From G965202915 sp965202915 (GTDB taxonomy: Bacteria; Pseudomonadota; Gammaproteobacteria; Eutrophobiales; Eutrophobiaceae): a stretch of DNA of 64,000 bases. The notes below the pieces were generated by a model, which worked only from the letters and a program-made list of their open reading frames with translations, was not told the DNA's origin and ran no database searches. The position numbers and the translations under genes were made by a program. The DNA is taken from NCBI GenBank assembly GCA_965202915.1, contig OZ241847.1:1488001-1552000 (forward strand), given 5' to 3'. Below are positions 45,662 through 55,050 of the stretch, piece after piece; positions within the stretch are counted from its first letter, which is position 1, and the number at the start of each line of letters is the position of its first letter.

Positions 45662-47197
45662 GTGGCTTACCAAGTTTATCTAAAACAAGACTATAAACCG
45701 GAAATAATCTGGGTGCCCGCATATTCGTTGCGCAAGCGCATCATGCGCTGGACTATCGCACTGGTATTGGGAGCCGCGTCACTGACGTTAACCGGCATGA
45801 AACTGGTCGACCCGCTATTAGAGCCGGATATCAGCGCGGCCATCGCAGACATAAGCCGGGCACCGGCACAAACCGCGGGCCTGGCCGGCATTGATCCCGA
45901 ACCACTGGATGTAATCACCATACTGCCCAATCCCGCGCCCGCCGCAGTGGACGCGATCACCGCCATGCCCTCTCCCGAACCATACCCGCAACTCGACGAC
46001 GTGGCGGAAAGGGAACCGCTGCCACCGTTAGCGAATGACACCCCGGATCCCCGCCAATGGCAGACCTTGACGGTAAAACCCGGCGACAGCCTGGCCGCCA
46101 TTTTTGCACGTCTTGGCATCAGTGCCGGTATTCTCCATGAGATCGTCCGCATAGACGACACCGTGGCCGTACTCAAACACATAAAGCCCGGTCAGATACT
46201 GAAATTTGACCTCGATAACGGCGCACTTGAGACCATGCAGTATGCAGTAAATCCAACGGAAACCCTAGCGATCACCAAACACAATGGCGCCTATCAGGCC
46301 GCGATGCTAATCGATGAACCCACCATCGAGACCAAACGCACCTCTGGCGTGATTCACCATTCACTATTCTTATCCGCTAAAAATGCCGGCCTGTCCGATA
46401 AGCTCATCATGGATTTAGTATCGATATATGGCTGGGATATCGACTTTGCACTCGATATCCGCGAAGGCGACACGTTCACCGTGCTCTATCAGGAACAATA
46501 CCACAATGGCGTCAAAGTGAACGACGGCCCGATCCTGGCGGCCGAATTTGTCAATCAAAATAAAGCCTTCAAGACGGTAAGATACACCGACGCCTCCGGT
46601 CGCAGTGATTACTACTCGGAATCGGGTCATGCCATGCACAAGGCCTTTCTCAGGACCCCGGTCAATTTCACCAGAATCAGTTCAAAGTTCAGTCTTGCAA
46701 GAAGACACCCGGTCTTAAACACCATCCGGGCGCACCGCGGCGTGGACTATGCCGCGCCAACGGGCACACCGGTAAAGACAGTGGGTGACGGCACGGTGGA
46801 ATACCTGGGAAGCAAGGGCGGTTATGGTAAAACCGTGATCATCGACCACGGCGATGAGCACAAAACAGTATATGCCCATCTGTCAAAATACCGGCCCAGA
46901 CTCAAACCGGGTAAATGGGTGGAACAAGGCGACATTATCGGCTACGTTGGCAGTAGCGGACTGGCAACCGGGCCGCATTTACATTACGAATTCAGAATCG
47001 CTGGCGTACACCGTAATCCATTGACCCTTAAACTGTCCAAAACCATAAGAATAGCGGAGCGGGAGCTGCCGAAATTCAGACAAATCGCCGACCCCTTATT
47101 GGCCGAACTGGATGCCGCCACGACCACAACCTCGGTCGCTCTTGCCACCGAATCCGGCGTTCCTGATCCCGGCCCGGGCAACCACGATGATGGGTGA
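45662..47197 (+). CDS. M23 family murein DD-endopeptidase (MepM-like)
   Basis: Envelope zinc endopeptidase, 511 aa, predicted to cut peptide cross-links in murein. An N-terminal membrane anchor (residues 28-46) is followed by a proline-rich linker, an OapA/LysM-like domain (LTVKPGDSLAAIFARLGIS near 135-155), a middle domain and the lysostaphin-type catalytic domain. The zinc-binding motifs are HRGVDYAAPTGTPV (H-x3-D) and GPHLHYEF (HxH), so it should be active. The start is GTG at 45662 after a consensus-like promoter. The stop overlaps the anmK start (GTGA), tying cross-link cleavage to recycling of the released sugars. Confidence 0.92.
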   Translation: MAYQVYLKQDYKPEIIWVPAYSLRKRIMRWTIALVLGAASLTLTGMKLVDPLLEPDISAAIADISRAPAQTAGLAGIDPEPLDVITILPNPAPAAVDAITAMPSPEPYPQLDDVAEREPLPPLANDTPDPRQWQTLTVKPGDSLAAIFARLGISAGILHEIVRIDDTVAVLKHIKPGQILKFDLDNGALETMQYAVNPTETLAITKHNGAYQAAMLIDEPTIETKRTSGVIHHSLFLSAKNAGLSDKLIMDLVSIYGWDIDFALDIREGDTFTVLYQEQYHNGVKVNDGPILAAEFVNQNKAFKTVRYTDASGRSDYYSESGHAMHKAFLRTPVNFTRISSKFSLARRHPVLNTIRAHRGVDYAAPTGTPVKTVGDGTVEYLGSKGGYGKTVIIDHGDEHKTVYAHLSKYRPRLKPGKWVEQGDIIGYVGSSGLATGPHLHYEFRIAGVHRNPLTLKLSKTIRIAERELPKFRQIADPLLAELDAATTTTSVALATESGVPDPGPGNHDDG

Positions 47198-48321
47198 TCA
47201 CTAGAGGCGCGGGTTTGTATTACATTGGTCTGATGTCCGGCACCAGCATGGACGCCATCGATGTGGCCATCGCCGATTTCGATAAGCGCGGGGCACGACT
47301 TGTAGAATATGCGGAATTTCCCTGTCAGCGGGAATTGAGAGCCCGGGTAAGAGGCATATCGGCCGGTTCCAGTATTAACGAAGTAACCGAACTGGATATA
47401 CAATTAGGCCGCGCATTCGCGGACGCAATCCTTACCATACTGGCCCAGGCCGATATCGCACCCGCCAGCATCCATGCCATAGGCAGTCATGGGCAAACCG
47501 TTCTGCATCTCCCTGATGGCCGCGAACCGCGCACACTCCAGATTGGCGACCCCCACACCATTGCCAATAAAACCGGGCTGACCACCATTGCCGATTTCCG
47601 GCGTATGGACGTGGCCGCGGGGGGGAAAGGCGCACCCCTGGCGCCGGCCTTCCATGCATTCCAATTTCGCTCGGACCGGACGGACAGGGTCATACTCAAT
47701 CTGGGCGGCATCGCCAATATCACCCTATTGCCCGCCGACGACACCGCCGCGGTTACCGGCTTCGACACCGGCCCCGGCAACGGCCTGATGGATGACTGGA
47801 ATTATCGGCATAACAAAACCAACATGGACAAAGACAGCCGCTGGGCGCAAACCGGTCAAGCCGATTTCGACCTGGTCAGGCGCTTGCTCGACGACCCTTA
47901 TTTTGCATCACCCCCACCCAAAAGTACCGGCAGAGACTATTTTAATATCACCTGGCTGGACAATGCCTTGCACTGTTACGGCAAACATCTGAACGCCAAT
48001 GACGTACAGGCAAGCCTGCTGGAACTGACCTGCACCGCGGTGCAAAATGCGATCCGCCGACACGCCGACGTCGCCTCGGAAATATACACCTGCGGCGGCG
48101 GCGCAAACAATCCATACCTGCTCCACCTGCTCAGATCAAAACTGCCGGATATCGCAATCAGCTCCACCGATAAACTCGGCCTGGCCCCGAATGCGGTTGA
48201 AGCCGTCACCTTTGCCTGGCTGGCATATTGTCGCGTCAATACCATCCCGGTCGATCTAAAATCCATCACCGGCGCCACCGGAAACACCCTGTTGGGTGCG
48301 GTCTATTCCGCCAACCCTTGA
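47194..48321 (+). CDS. anmK: Anhydro-N-acetylmuramic acid kinase
   Basis: Murein recycling kinase that opens 1,6-anhydroMurNAc and phosphorylates it to MurNAc-6-P. The 375 aa begin with the signature GLMSGTSMDAIDVA (ATP-binding, residues 12-25) and contain GSHGQTVLH, then VILNLGGIANIT and FDTGPGNGLMDDW, all typical of AnmK. GTG start at 47194 overlapping the previous stop. Its substrate is produced by lytic transglycosylases such as Slt. It is convergent with a thioredoxin-fold gene only 6 nt away. Confidence 0.95.
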   Translation: MITRGAGLYYIGLMSGTSMDAIDVAIADFDKRGARLVEYAEFPCQRELRARVRGISAGSSINEVTELDIQLGRAFADAILTILAQADIAPASIHAIGSHGQTVLHLPDGREPRTLQIGDPHTIANKTGLTTIADFRRMDVAAGGKGAPLAPAFHAFQFRSDRTDRVILNLGGIANITLLPADDTAAVTGFDTGPGNGLMDDWNYRHNKTNMDKDSRWAQTGQADFDLVRRLLDDPYFASPPPKSTGRDYFNITWLDNALHCYGKHLNANDVQASLLELTCTAVQNAIRRHADVASEIYTCGGGANNPYLLHLLRSKLPDIAISSTDKLGLAPNAVEAVTFAWLAYCRVNTIPVDLKSITGATGNTLLGAVYSANP

Positions 48322-48327
48322 TCGCCG

Positions 48328-48882
48328 TCAACTACGCCATTTTATCGAACAGCCCATACTTGGAAACTGCCGCTCAGGCCCGCGGCCGGTGGCGGCAATT
48401 TGTCGCATCGCCTCAGACAATTCCCGTGGCGCACCCGCCGGCGCCGGCTGTATCCCGCCGGCATCCAGTCGGCCGCGAAATTGCAGTTGCAAATCAGCAT
48501 TGTACCCGAAGAAATCCGGGGTACACACCGCGCCGTAAGCCCTGGCCGTCTCCTGGGTATCATCCAGCAGATAGGGGAATGGAAAATCCCGTTGCCGCGC
48601 CAGAGCGGTCATATTGTCAAAACTGTCCTCAGGATAGGACTCAATATCATTGGGCATGATCGCAACGCTGCCAACCCCGATATCCTTGAGTCTCCTGACG
48701 TCGTCAAGCAGACGCGGCAGTATCGCCTGGACGTAGGGGCAGTGATTACAGATGAACATGACCAGGGTGGCCTTTTCCCCCTTGCAATCACTCAATGACC
48801 AGGTTTTACCGTCCGTGCCTGGCAACTGAAAATCAATTGCCTCGCGGCCAAATTCACATACCGATGATTCCGTTAATGCCAT
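48328..48882 (-). CDS. Thioredoxin-fold protein of the AhpC/TSA-redoxin group
   Basis: A cytoplasmic 184-aa thioredoxin-like protein (ATG at 48882; an ATG at 48906 would add eight residues). DFQLPGTDGKTWSLSD and LVMFICNHCPYV show a redoxin N-terminus with a CxxC pair, C45 and C48. YGAVCTPDFFGY carries the cis-proline, and the C-terminal PSMGCSIKW adds another conserved cysteine. The CNHCPYV subgroup is widespread and usually annotated as a thioredoxin family protein; its client is unknown. Confidence 0.85.
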   Translation of the reverse strand: MALTESSVCEFGREAIDFQLPGTDGKTWSLSDCKGEKATLVMFICNHCPYVQAILPRLLDDVRRLKDIGVGSVAIMPNDIESYPEDSFDNMTALARQRDFPFPYLLDDTQETARAYGAVCTPDFFGYNADLQLQFRGRLDAGGIQPAPAGAPRELSEAMRQIAATGRGPERQFPSMGCSIKWRS

Positions 48883-49007
48883 GCCAACACTCCAGATAAT
48901 ATCCAATCATAACAGCTTACCACAAACAATACCGAGGTATCCGCAGGGCTTATCTGTGCCAGCGTAAAATACCCCGCAAGGGGTTGTGATCCACTCTTCG
49001 CAACCTA

Positions 49008-49016
49008 TGATATAAT
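49008..49016 (+). promoter_or_regulatory. Extended -10 promoter upstream of the 1109-aa protein gene
   Basis: TGATATAAT: a perfect TATAAT at 49011-49016 with the TG of an extended -10 element one base upstream. A TTGTGA at 48984-48989 lies too far (21 nt) to be a normal -35, which an extended -10 can tolerate. Transcription would begin near 49023, about 39 nt before the ATG. Confidence 0.5.
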
Positions 49017-49061
49017 TAATCCTGATTAATAGATCACCGCAATCACCTGAAACGAAAAAGT

Positions 49062-52000
49062 ATGATCTCACTATTCAGTGGCATATCACTGCATGCTGAT
49101 GCTTTCCTTTCCCGGGTTGAGGGGACGCGGTCGCTGGTGCCCGTGTCACGGCTCATCTCCGCCCGCAAGCCGGTGGTGTTGGCGGTGCTTGTGCTCGCGC
49201 TGGGCCTGATCCTGGCGCCGGACGCCGCGGCACAGATGCTCACCATCAGTGGCAGCGACACATTCACAGTAACCGAGGGCCCGCCGGACAGACCCGAAAC
49301 AGTCAGCCCCCCCGGATCTCCCGATTTAATCATCACGGGAGGAGGATTCCAGTTCTTCGTGACACAGTCCGATACACCGGGCACCTACGGTCGTTTCAGT
49401 CTCACTGCCATGGGCAATTGGAGCTACACGCTGGATAACGCCCGGCCGGCGGTCCAAATGCTGAGACGAGGCCAAACTGTAACGGAAGAATTCACCGTGG
49501 TGGCGGCCAGCGACCCCAGCGTTACGCATATCGTGACGATCACCATAAACGGAGAAAACGACCCGCCGGAGGTGACCATCAGTGCGCCGAATCCCCCGAA
49601 TCCCGGAGAAAGTGTGAGTGTGACGGCGGGCACGACCATTGCGGTCACCGGTAGCGGCATGGACGTGGATGAAGGTGAAACCGACACCCTGACTTATCGG
49701 TGGAGCACGAACCAGACAGACCCTCTGTTACAGGGCAGTTTTGTCGATGCTGACGCTGCTTCCACGATGTGGACCGCACCCACCGCCGAAATCGAGGTCA
49801 TACTGATGCTGGCGGCCACGGATACCAGCGGCGTCCCCGCCCTCGGCACCGGGACCGCCTCGGTAACGGTCACGGTCACTCCTCCGATCACCATCGGCGG
49901 CGACACCGAGGGCGGGGTCATCGAGGACGGCACGGTGGAGCAAACCACTGCGAACGGCAGCTTGACCATCATCAATGCGAATCCGGCCGACACCACCACC
50001 TTCGTCGCACAAAACCAGACCACCGGCACCTACGGTACCTTCAGCATGGACACCGGCGGCCGCTGGACCTACATGCTGGCCGATCCCTCACTTACACCCG
50101 CGCAGGCGCAGGCGGTGCAGGCGCTGAGACAAGGCCAGGAGGAAATGGACGTATTCCCGGTAATGGCTACAGTCGGAGCCAGAAACATTACCGCGGACGT
50201 TACCATCACCGTCACCGGCACCAACGATGCACCGACGGTATCTATCAGCGCACCACTCGGCGGTAACCAGCCGGCATCAGGTGATCTCACGGTCACCGGC
50301 GACGGCACCGATGTCGATGCCGGGGACACCCTAAGATACAGTTGGAGCACGGACCAGAGTGACCCGCTGTTACAGGGCAGTTTTGCCAACTCCAACGCCG
50401 CCGATACAATCTGGACCGCGCCCCCGGTCACCGAAGACACTGAGATAACACTAACCCTGACCGCGACTGACGACAGTGGCACCGCCAATGCCTCTATCAC
50501 CGCCGAGGTAACGGTCACGGTTATCGCACTAGACGTCGAACCGGATTTCGGTGGTCAAACCATCGACGCTCAACTTTACGTCATTGATACCGACGTCGAC
50601 CTGACCCTGCCGGCGGCCACCGGCGGCAACGGTGAACTCTTCTACAGACTTGGCGATGCAAGCGAAAACCTACCGCCCGGGCTGACGTTTAACAAGACCA
50701 TGCGCGTCCTCTCCGGCAGGCCGACCACGGGCCAGGGCATCACAACCTATAACTACGCCGTCACCGACTCGGACAGCACCGACACCGATACCGACGATGA
50801 CCGTGATACCGTTTCCCTGAGCTTCACCATCACTGTAGAGACCGACGATGCTCCGGACTTCGGTGATGCGACCATCACCACCCCGCTTTACATCATTGGT
50901 AACGCCGTTGATCTGACCCTGCCGGAGGCCAGCGGCGGCAACGGCGAGCGGAGATACGACCTGCTCCGTAGCAGCGGCCCGACCCTGCGTGCGCTCGGGC
51001 TGAGTTTTAACAGCGAAACCCGCAGACTGATGGGCATACTGGCTGGTCCCGGCACCGGCAGATTCCGCTACAGAGTACGAGACGAGGATAACAATGAAGA
51101 CCCGACTGATCAGTCTGAACGGCCACTGCGCATCATCGTTCAAAACGACCGCAGACCGAATTTCGGGAATCCCACCATAGCCCGTCAGGTTTTCGCCAAC
51201 GGCAGTATGGTTGATTTGACCCTGCCGGAGGCCACCGGCGGCAACGGGCCTCCTCGCTACAGCATATCCGGAGTCTTGCCAACCGGGCTGGGTTTCGATG
51301 CCAACACCCGGGCGATCTCCGGCATACCCGACGAACCACTGGGGGCAACAACGAGTTACACTTACTTCGCGGATGACTCGGACACCAATATGGGTGTCGA
51401 CGACCGTGATACCCTGCGCTTTTTTATCGACATTTTCAGCATCATGGGCACCGACGTCGGCAACGTCACCGAGGACGGCACGGCCGCGCAAACCATGGCT
51501 ACGGGTGATTTGGATATTGCGCCACCCGGTACTGCGAATTTTGTGGAGCAGGACGACGCAAATGGTACCTACGGCACCTTCAACATCGGTGCCACCGGCC
51601 GATGGACCTACACGCTGGACAATAACGACCCCGACACCAACGCCCTGGCCGAGGGCACCACCGACACCGACACCTTCACCGTGACCGCCAGGGCCACCAA
51701 CAGCAGCAGCACCATGCATGCAGTGACCATCACCGTCACCGGTGGCAATGATGCGCCCACGGCGGCCATCACCTCGCCGGCGGAGACCAACCTCGCTGTT
51801 GATCCGGGCACCACCGTCACCCTGATCGGTACCGGCAGCGATCCGGACGCCACCCCGCCCCCCGACATGCTGAGCTATGCCTGGAGCGCGACCCCCGAGG
51901 TCGGCAGTTTCACCGGCAGCGACGTGCTCAACACCGCCTGGACCGCACCGGACACCATCGATGGTCTTATTACCCTGACCCTGACCATCAACGACAACCA

Positions 52001-52391
52001 AGGCGGCTCTGACACCGCCACTGTCACAGTGATCATGGCATTGTCGCCGGACCTGAATGGCGATGGTCTAATCCAGGCGCGGGATGCCCAGACCCTGTAT
52101 TATCTGGCACTGCCGGATGAACCAGACAACCTGAATGCTCTGCTGAACCCACTACGGGGAACGGCAAGCGTTGCGCAGCTAAGGAATAGAGCCATGGCCT
52201 GGTTAAACCGGAACCCGGCGGAAGTCTCCCCGGACCTGAATGGCGATAGGCGCCTGGACCAGGAAGACGCACGCCTTCTGTACTATGCGTTGCGGTTCGA
52301 GGATGAGCTACAGGCCAGTCGGGCACTGCGGGAGGCGCTGGGATTTGGGTCTGATATGATGACCCTTAATCAGGCCCTCAACCTGCGATGA
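49062..52391 (+). CDS. Large exported VCBS/PKD/Ig-like repeat protein with dockerin-like C-terminus
   Basis: A 1109-aa protein with a late hydrophobic signal (VVLAVLVLALGLILAPDAAA, cleavage about 57/58), so Sec export. It is a string of beta-sandwich modules: VCBS-type repeats near 58-155, 275-390 and 805-895 (each with GTYG.F and W.Y.L), PKD/Ig-like modules after each (near 157-272, 392-490, 897-990), and three putative-Ig modules near 494-800 sharing LPEATGGNG and FDANTRAISG. The C-terminal 115 residues hold two dockerin-type calcium loops (DLNGDGLIQARD at 997, DLNGDRRLDQED at about 1064), each followed by a LYY segment, joined by a 40-residue linker. No enzymatic domain or transmembrane anchor is seen. 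Function is probably adhesion or surface assembly (inference). The start codon lacks a strong ribosome site. Confidence 0.85.
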   Translation: MISLFSGISLHADAFLSRVEGTRSLVPVSRLISARKPVVLAVLVLALGLILAPDAAAQMLTISGSDTFTVTEGPPDRPETVSPPGSPDLIITGGGFQFFVTQSDTPGTYGRFSLTAMGNWSYTLDNARPAVQMLRRGQTVTEEFTVVAASDPSVTHIVTITINGENDPPEVTISAPNPPNPGESVSVTAGTTIAVTGSGMDVDEGETDTLTYRWSTNQTDPLLQGSFVDADAASTMWTAPTAEIEVILMLAATDTSGVPALGTGTASVTVTVTPPITIGGDTEGGVIEDGTVEQTTANGSLTIINANPADTTTFVAQNQTTGTYGTFSMDTGGRWTYMLADPSLTPAQAQAVQALRQGQEEMDVFPVMATVGARNITADVTITVTGTNDAPTVSISAPLGGNQPASGDLTVTGDGTDVDAGDTLRYSWSTDQSDPLLQGSFANSNAADTIWTAPPVTEDTEITLTLTATDDSGTANASITAEVTVTVIALDVEPDFGGQTIDAQLYVIDTDVDLTLPAATGGNGELFYRLGDASENLPPGLTFNKTMRVLSGRPTTGQGITTYNYAVTDSDSTDTDTDDDRDTVSLSFTITVETDDAPDFGDATITTPLYIIGNAVDLTLPEASGGNGERRYDLLRSSGPTLRALGLSFNSETRRLMGILAGPGTGRFRYRVRDEDNNEDPTDQSERPLRIIVQNDRRPNFGNPTIARQVFANGSMVDLTLPEATGGNGPPRYSISGVLPTGLGFDANTRAISGIPDEPLGATTSYTYFADDSDTNMGVDDRDTLRFFIDIFSIMGTDVGNVTEDGTAAQTMATGDLDIAPPGTANFVEQDDANGTYGTFNIGATGRWTYTLDNNDPDTNALAEGTTDTDTFTVTARATNSSSTMHAVTITVTGGNDAPTAAITSPAETNLAVDPGTTVTLIGTGSDPDATPPPDMLSYAWSATPEVGSFTGSDVLNTAWTAPDTIDGLITLTLTINDNQGGSDTATVTVIMALSPDLNGDGLIQARDAQTLYYLALPDEPDNLNALLNPLRGTASVAQLRNRAMAWLNRNPAEVSPDLNGDRRLDQEDARLLYYALRFEDELQASRALREALGFGSDMMTLNQALNLR

Positions 52392-52832
52392 AAACCGCCT
52401 GCGGTGACGCTAACACCATACCCAGGGACGGGCACATTGCACCCAAAGGCACAGGCACCCGGGACTGAGCCGGTTATCCGATGCCTGGCAGGCCCGGAGC
52501 CTGGCAACGGCTGTGACGATCACCGAGACCACTCGGAGCACCACGCACTGTATAATGCAGCGCGGTTTGACCGGCTTTACAGCAAAATGGCCGGGGCCTC
52601 CGGGCGATCTACCGCTCCCCGTGCTCAGGCCCAACCGCCTTTGTGATGGAAACCGCAATGCCGTGTGAACCTTGCCGCATAAATCTGTGAACCCGCAGAG
52701 GCTGATATGCGAGTATCCCGCAACGGCGTCACCCGGCGCCCGCAACAAGGAACTTAATAATGCCACCACCTATCCAAATAATACTTTTATTGCAATAGCC
52801 TTGAGTTGACTTCATAATCACCCCGTTTATTT
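52392..52832. other. Intergenic region with decayed repeats
   Basis: About 440 nt with no real gene. Bases 52548-52571 match the dockerin LYYALRF coding segment at 17 of 24 positions, as if a third module had decayed here. The string GAGCCGGTTATCCG at 52467-52480 recurs after the coiled-coil gene near 55682. These suggest duplication and loss around the two large genes. The last 45 nt carry the promoter of the next gene. Confidence 0.4.
52790..52818 (+). promoter_or_regulatory. Candidate promoter of the 677-aa protein gene
   Basis: TTGCAA (52790-52795) and CATAAT (52813-52818) are 17 nt apart, matching consensus at 4 and 5 of 6 positions. The predicted start near 52825 leaves only about 8 nt before the ATG at 52833, consistent with the absence of a ribosome site and with near-leaderless translation. 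Confidence 0.45.
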
Positions 52833-54866
52833 ATGCACCCCCGCTCGACATTATTTGCATTATGCGCCCTGGCCCTGGTTCCAATTTCGGACGTCTCGGC
52901 ACAGGCACCCGCCGGTTCACGAATCTTTACCAGTAGTGACACGCCGGTTGCCATCCCCGACGGTATCGGTGCCGGCGAACGTGGTCCGCCCATATACAGT
53001 GATATAAATATATCAGATGATATAACAATAGGCGCGATATCGGTGATGGTGGATATCACTCACAGTGATACCGCAGACCTGTTTGTTGCCCTGTTCTCGC
53101 CTGATGACATTTCAGTAATTCAACTTTTTGTTTTTCAACCCGGCACGGATATAATGACAACCTACACCACCGAGTTGGACAGTCTAATCGGTATGCAGGC
53201 AACCGGCAGATGGAGGTTGAGAGTCGAAGATCACCACGACCTGGCGACGGGCACGATAAACCGGTGGAGCATAACAATTACCCCGCCCGGCGTAAACCAA
53301 ATTCCGACAATCACCACCACCATGTTTCCCGCCACCTCTGAGGGAGTGGACCTGGCCACTGTGCCTGCCTACACAATAGCCGCCAACGACGCGGAAGGCG
53401 ACTCGATATCCTACAGGCTGGCAGGCACTCGGCCGGGCTGGCTTGGCATAGACTCCGCCGGCAAACTAACGGGCACCATTCCTTTCAACGATGGCCTGAA
53501 TAATTCCGCAAGATGCGATGACTCGACTGCCGGCTTTACCGTACAGGTATCCGATGATGGCTTTGTCGATGCGGCAAGAACCGTATCACAAGCATATACA
53601 ATCAATATAGCAAACGCCGTACCCGCCGGCAATACCGCACCGGCCCGAATCGGAGGTTCGGTTCAACTGACGGATGGAATCGATCAAACCTTTCAAATCA
53701 CCGATTTTACCAACGACGCTGATGGCGACGTGCTCACGTATCAACTCGCCGCCGTTCAAAATCTCACCACATTTCTTGGCCCGCTCGGTCTGATCACTTA
53801 TACGGTGCTTGACGGATACACCACCCGCAATCTTTTGTATGCCGTCTGCGACGGTCATCACTTTACGTCCCTGACCCTTGAGTTACTTGCACCGATTGCC
53901 AACACCGCACCGGTCATCAGCGCGCCGCCAATAGCTGATTTCTATCTGGTGGATGAGTTTATATCGCTTGTATTTACCGCACTGGACGCCGAAAACCATC
54001 CGGTAGAATTTGCATTGACCGGCGATATCCCCGTTGGTGGGACAATCGCCCCATCCGGCATATTTCAATGGTTTCCGGGCGGTGCGGGAATGTTCACCTT
54101 TAATATCACTGCCAATGACGGTCAATTTCGGAACAATATCGGCACCTATGAACTCAGACTCATCATTGAGGCCGATTCCACGCCGACCTTCGGCAATAAT
54201 GCCATCCTCGATCAGCGTTACCCCACTGACATAAACATCGCCCCGCAGACCCTGCCGGAAGCCACCGGTGGCAACGGCACGCTCAGCTACCGGATCCTTC
54301 AGCCCTTGCCAATCGGGTTGAACTTTGACGCCACCACTCGCACCCTCAGCGGCAGGCCGATCTTGCCGCAGAGCGCCCTGGGGTACCTATACGTCGCCGA
54401 GGATTCGGATACCAACACCATCGCCACCGACACGGCAAGCCTGGCCTTCACCATCGCCGTCTTTGCAAGCGCCGACATAAATGGGGACGGTGTGGTGCGG
54501 GCGCAGGATGCCCAGATTCTGTATTATGTTGCGCTGTCTGAAGCCGGCACCCTCGTCGAAGACACCCTCGATGCTCTGCTGGACGAACTGCGGGGGACGG
54601 CAAGCATCTCGCGGCTAAGGAACAGAGCCCGCACCTGGTTGGGCCAGAACCTGGCGACGGGCGTCGTCCCCGACCCGGACCTGCATGATGATGACACCCT
54701 GGACCAGCAGGACGCACGGGTCCTGTACTATGCGTTGCGGTTCGAGGAGGAACTGGCGGCCAGCCCGGCATTGCGGCGGGTGCTATTGTCGGACCTGGTG
54801 GGCACCTTGCCTGATAACGACGAGGGCTACCGGCAACTGTTACGCAATGCCTACAGGTTGAGATAA
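52833..54866 (+). CDS. Exported P-domain and Ig-like repeat protein with dockerin-like C-terminus
   Basis: A 677-aa protein with a clear signal peptide (TLFALCALALVPISDVSA, cleavage about 23/24). Residues 31-150 form a proprotein convertase P-domain (IGAISVMVDITHSDTADLFVAL, GRWRLRVEDHHDLATGTINRWSITI), usually attached to secreted proteases but here without one. Ig/cadherin-like and dystroglycan-type modules follow to about 460, then a putative-Ig module near 463-543 with LPEATGGNG and FDATTRTLSG, nearly the same as in the upstream 1109-aa protein. The last 132 residues repeat the dockerin-like module: DINGDGVVRAQD and DLHDDDTLDQQD, each followed by a LYY segment, with LRGTASISRLRNRARTWL between. 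The two genes are clearly related at their ends and likely work together on the cell surface (inference). Confidence 0.85.
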   Translation: MHPRSTLFALCALALVPISDVSAQAPAGSRIFTSSDTPVAIPDGIGAGERGPPIYSDINISDDITIGAISVMVDITHSDTADLFVALFSPDDISVIQLFVFQPGTDIMTTYTTELDSLIGMQATGRWRLRVEDHHDLATGTINRWSITITPPGVNQIPTITTTMFPATSEGVDLATVPAYTIAANDAEGDSISYRLAGTRPGWLGIDSAGKLTGTIPFNDGLNNSARCDDSTAGFTVQVSDDGFVDAARTVSQAYTINIANAVPAGNTAPARIGGSVQLTDGIDQTFQITDFTNDADGDVLTYQLAAVQNLTTFLGPLGLITYTVLDGYTTRNLLYAVCDGHHFTSLTLELLAPIANTAPVISAPPIADFYLVDEFISLVFTALDAENHPVEFALTGDIPVGGTIAPSGIFQWFPGGAGMFTFNITANDGQFRNNIGTYELRLIIEADSTPTFGNNAILDQRYPTDINIAPQTLPEATGGNGTLSYRILQPLPIGLNFDATTRTLSGRPILPQSALGYLYVAEDSDTNTIATDTASLAFTIAVFASADINGDGVVRAQDAQILYYVALSEAGTLVEDTLDALLDELRGTASISRLRNRARTWLGQNLATGVVPDPDLHDDDTLDQQDARVLYYALRFEEELAASPALRRVLLSDLVGTLPDNDEGYRQLLRNAYRLR

Positions 54867-55050
54867 TCCCGGTCTCCACGAGGTGGGACACGCCCGCGCC
54901 GGTTGGCCTGGGATGGATGGAATCCGCCGGCTTGATAACGGCGGGGCATCGGACTATACTGGCTGTATGAGAGATTATGAACATTCGAGTAACACCTGTG
55001 GCAAGTGGAAGATCCCTGCCGCACCCATATAAATTATCCGGTACCTGAAT

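Noticed and set aside
50670..52001. 443-codon minus-strand frame inside the 1109-aa protein gene
   Set aside because: A mirror of repetitive GC-rich coding sequence, with low-complexity Gly/Val/Arg content and no start context.
49062..52391. Type I secreted RTX adhesin
   Set aside because: VCBS repeats suggest it, but there is a Sec signal peptide, no RTX nonapeptides and no type I secretion genes nearby.
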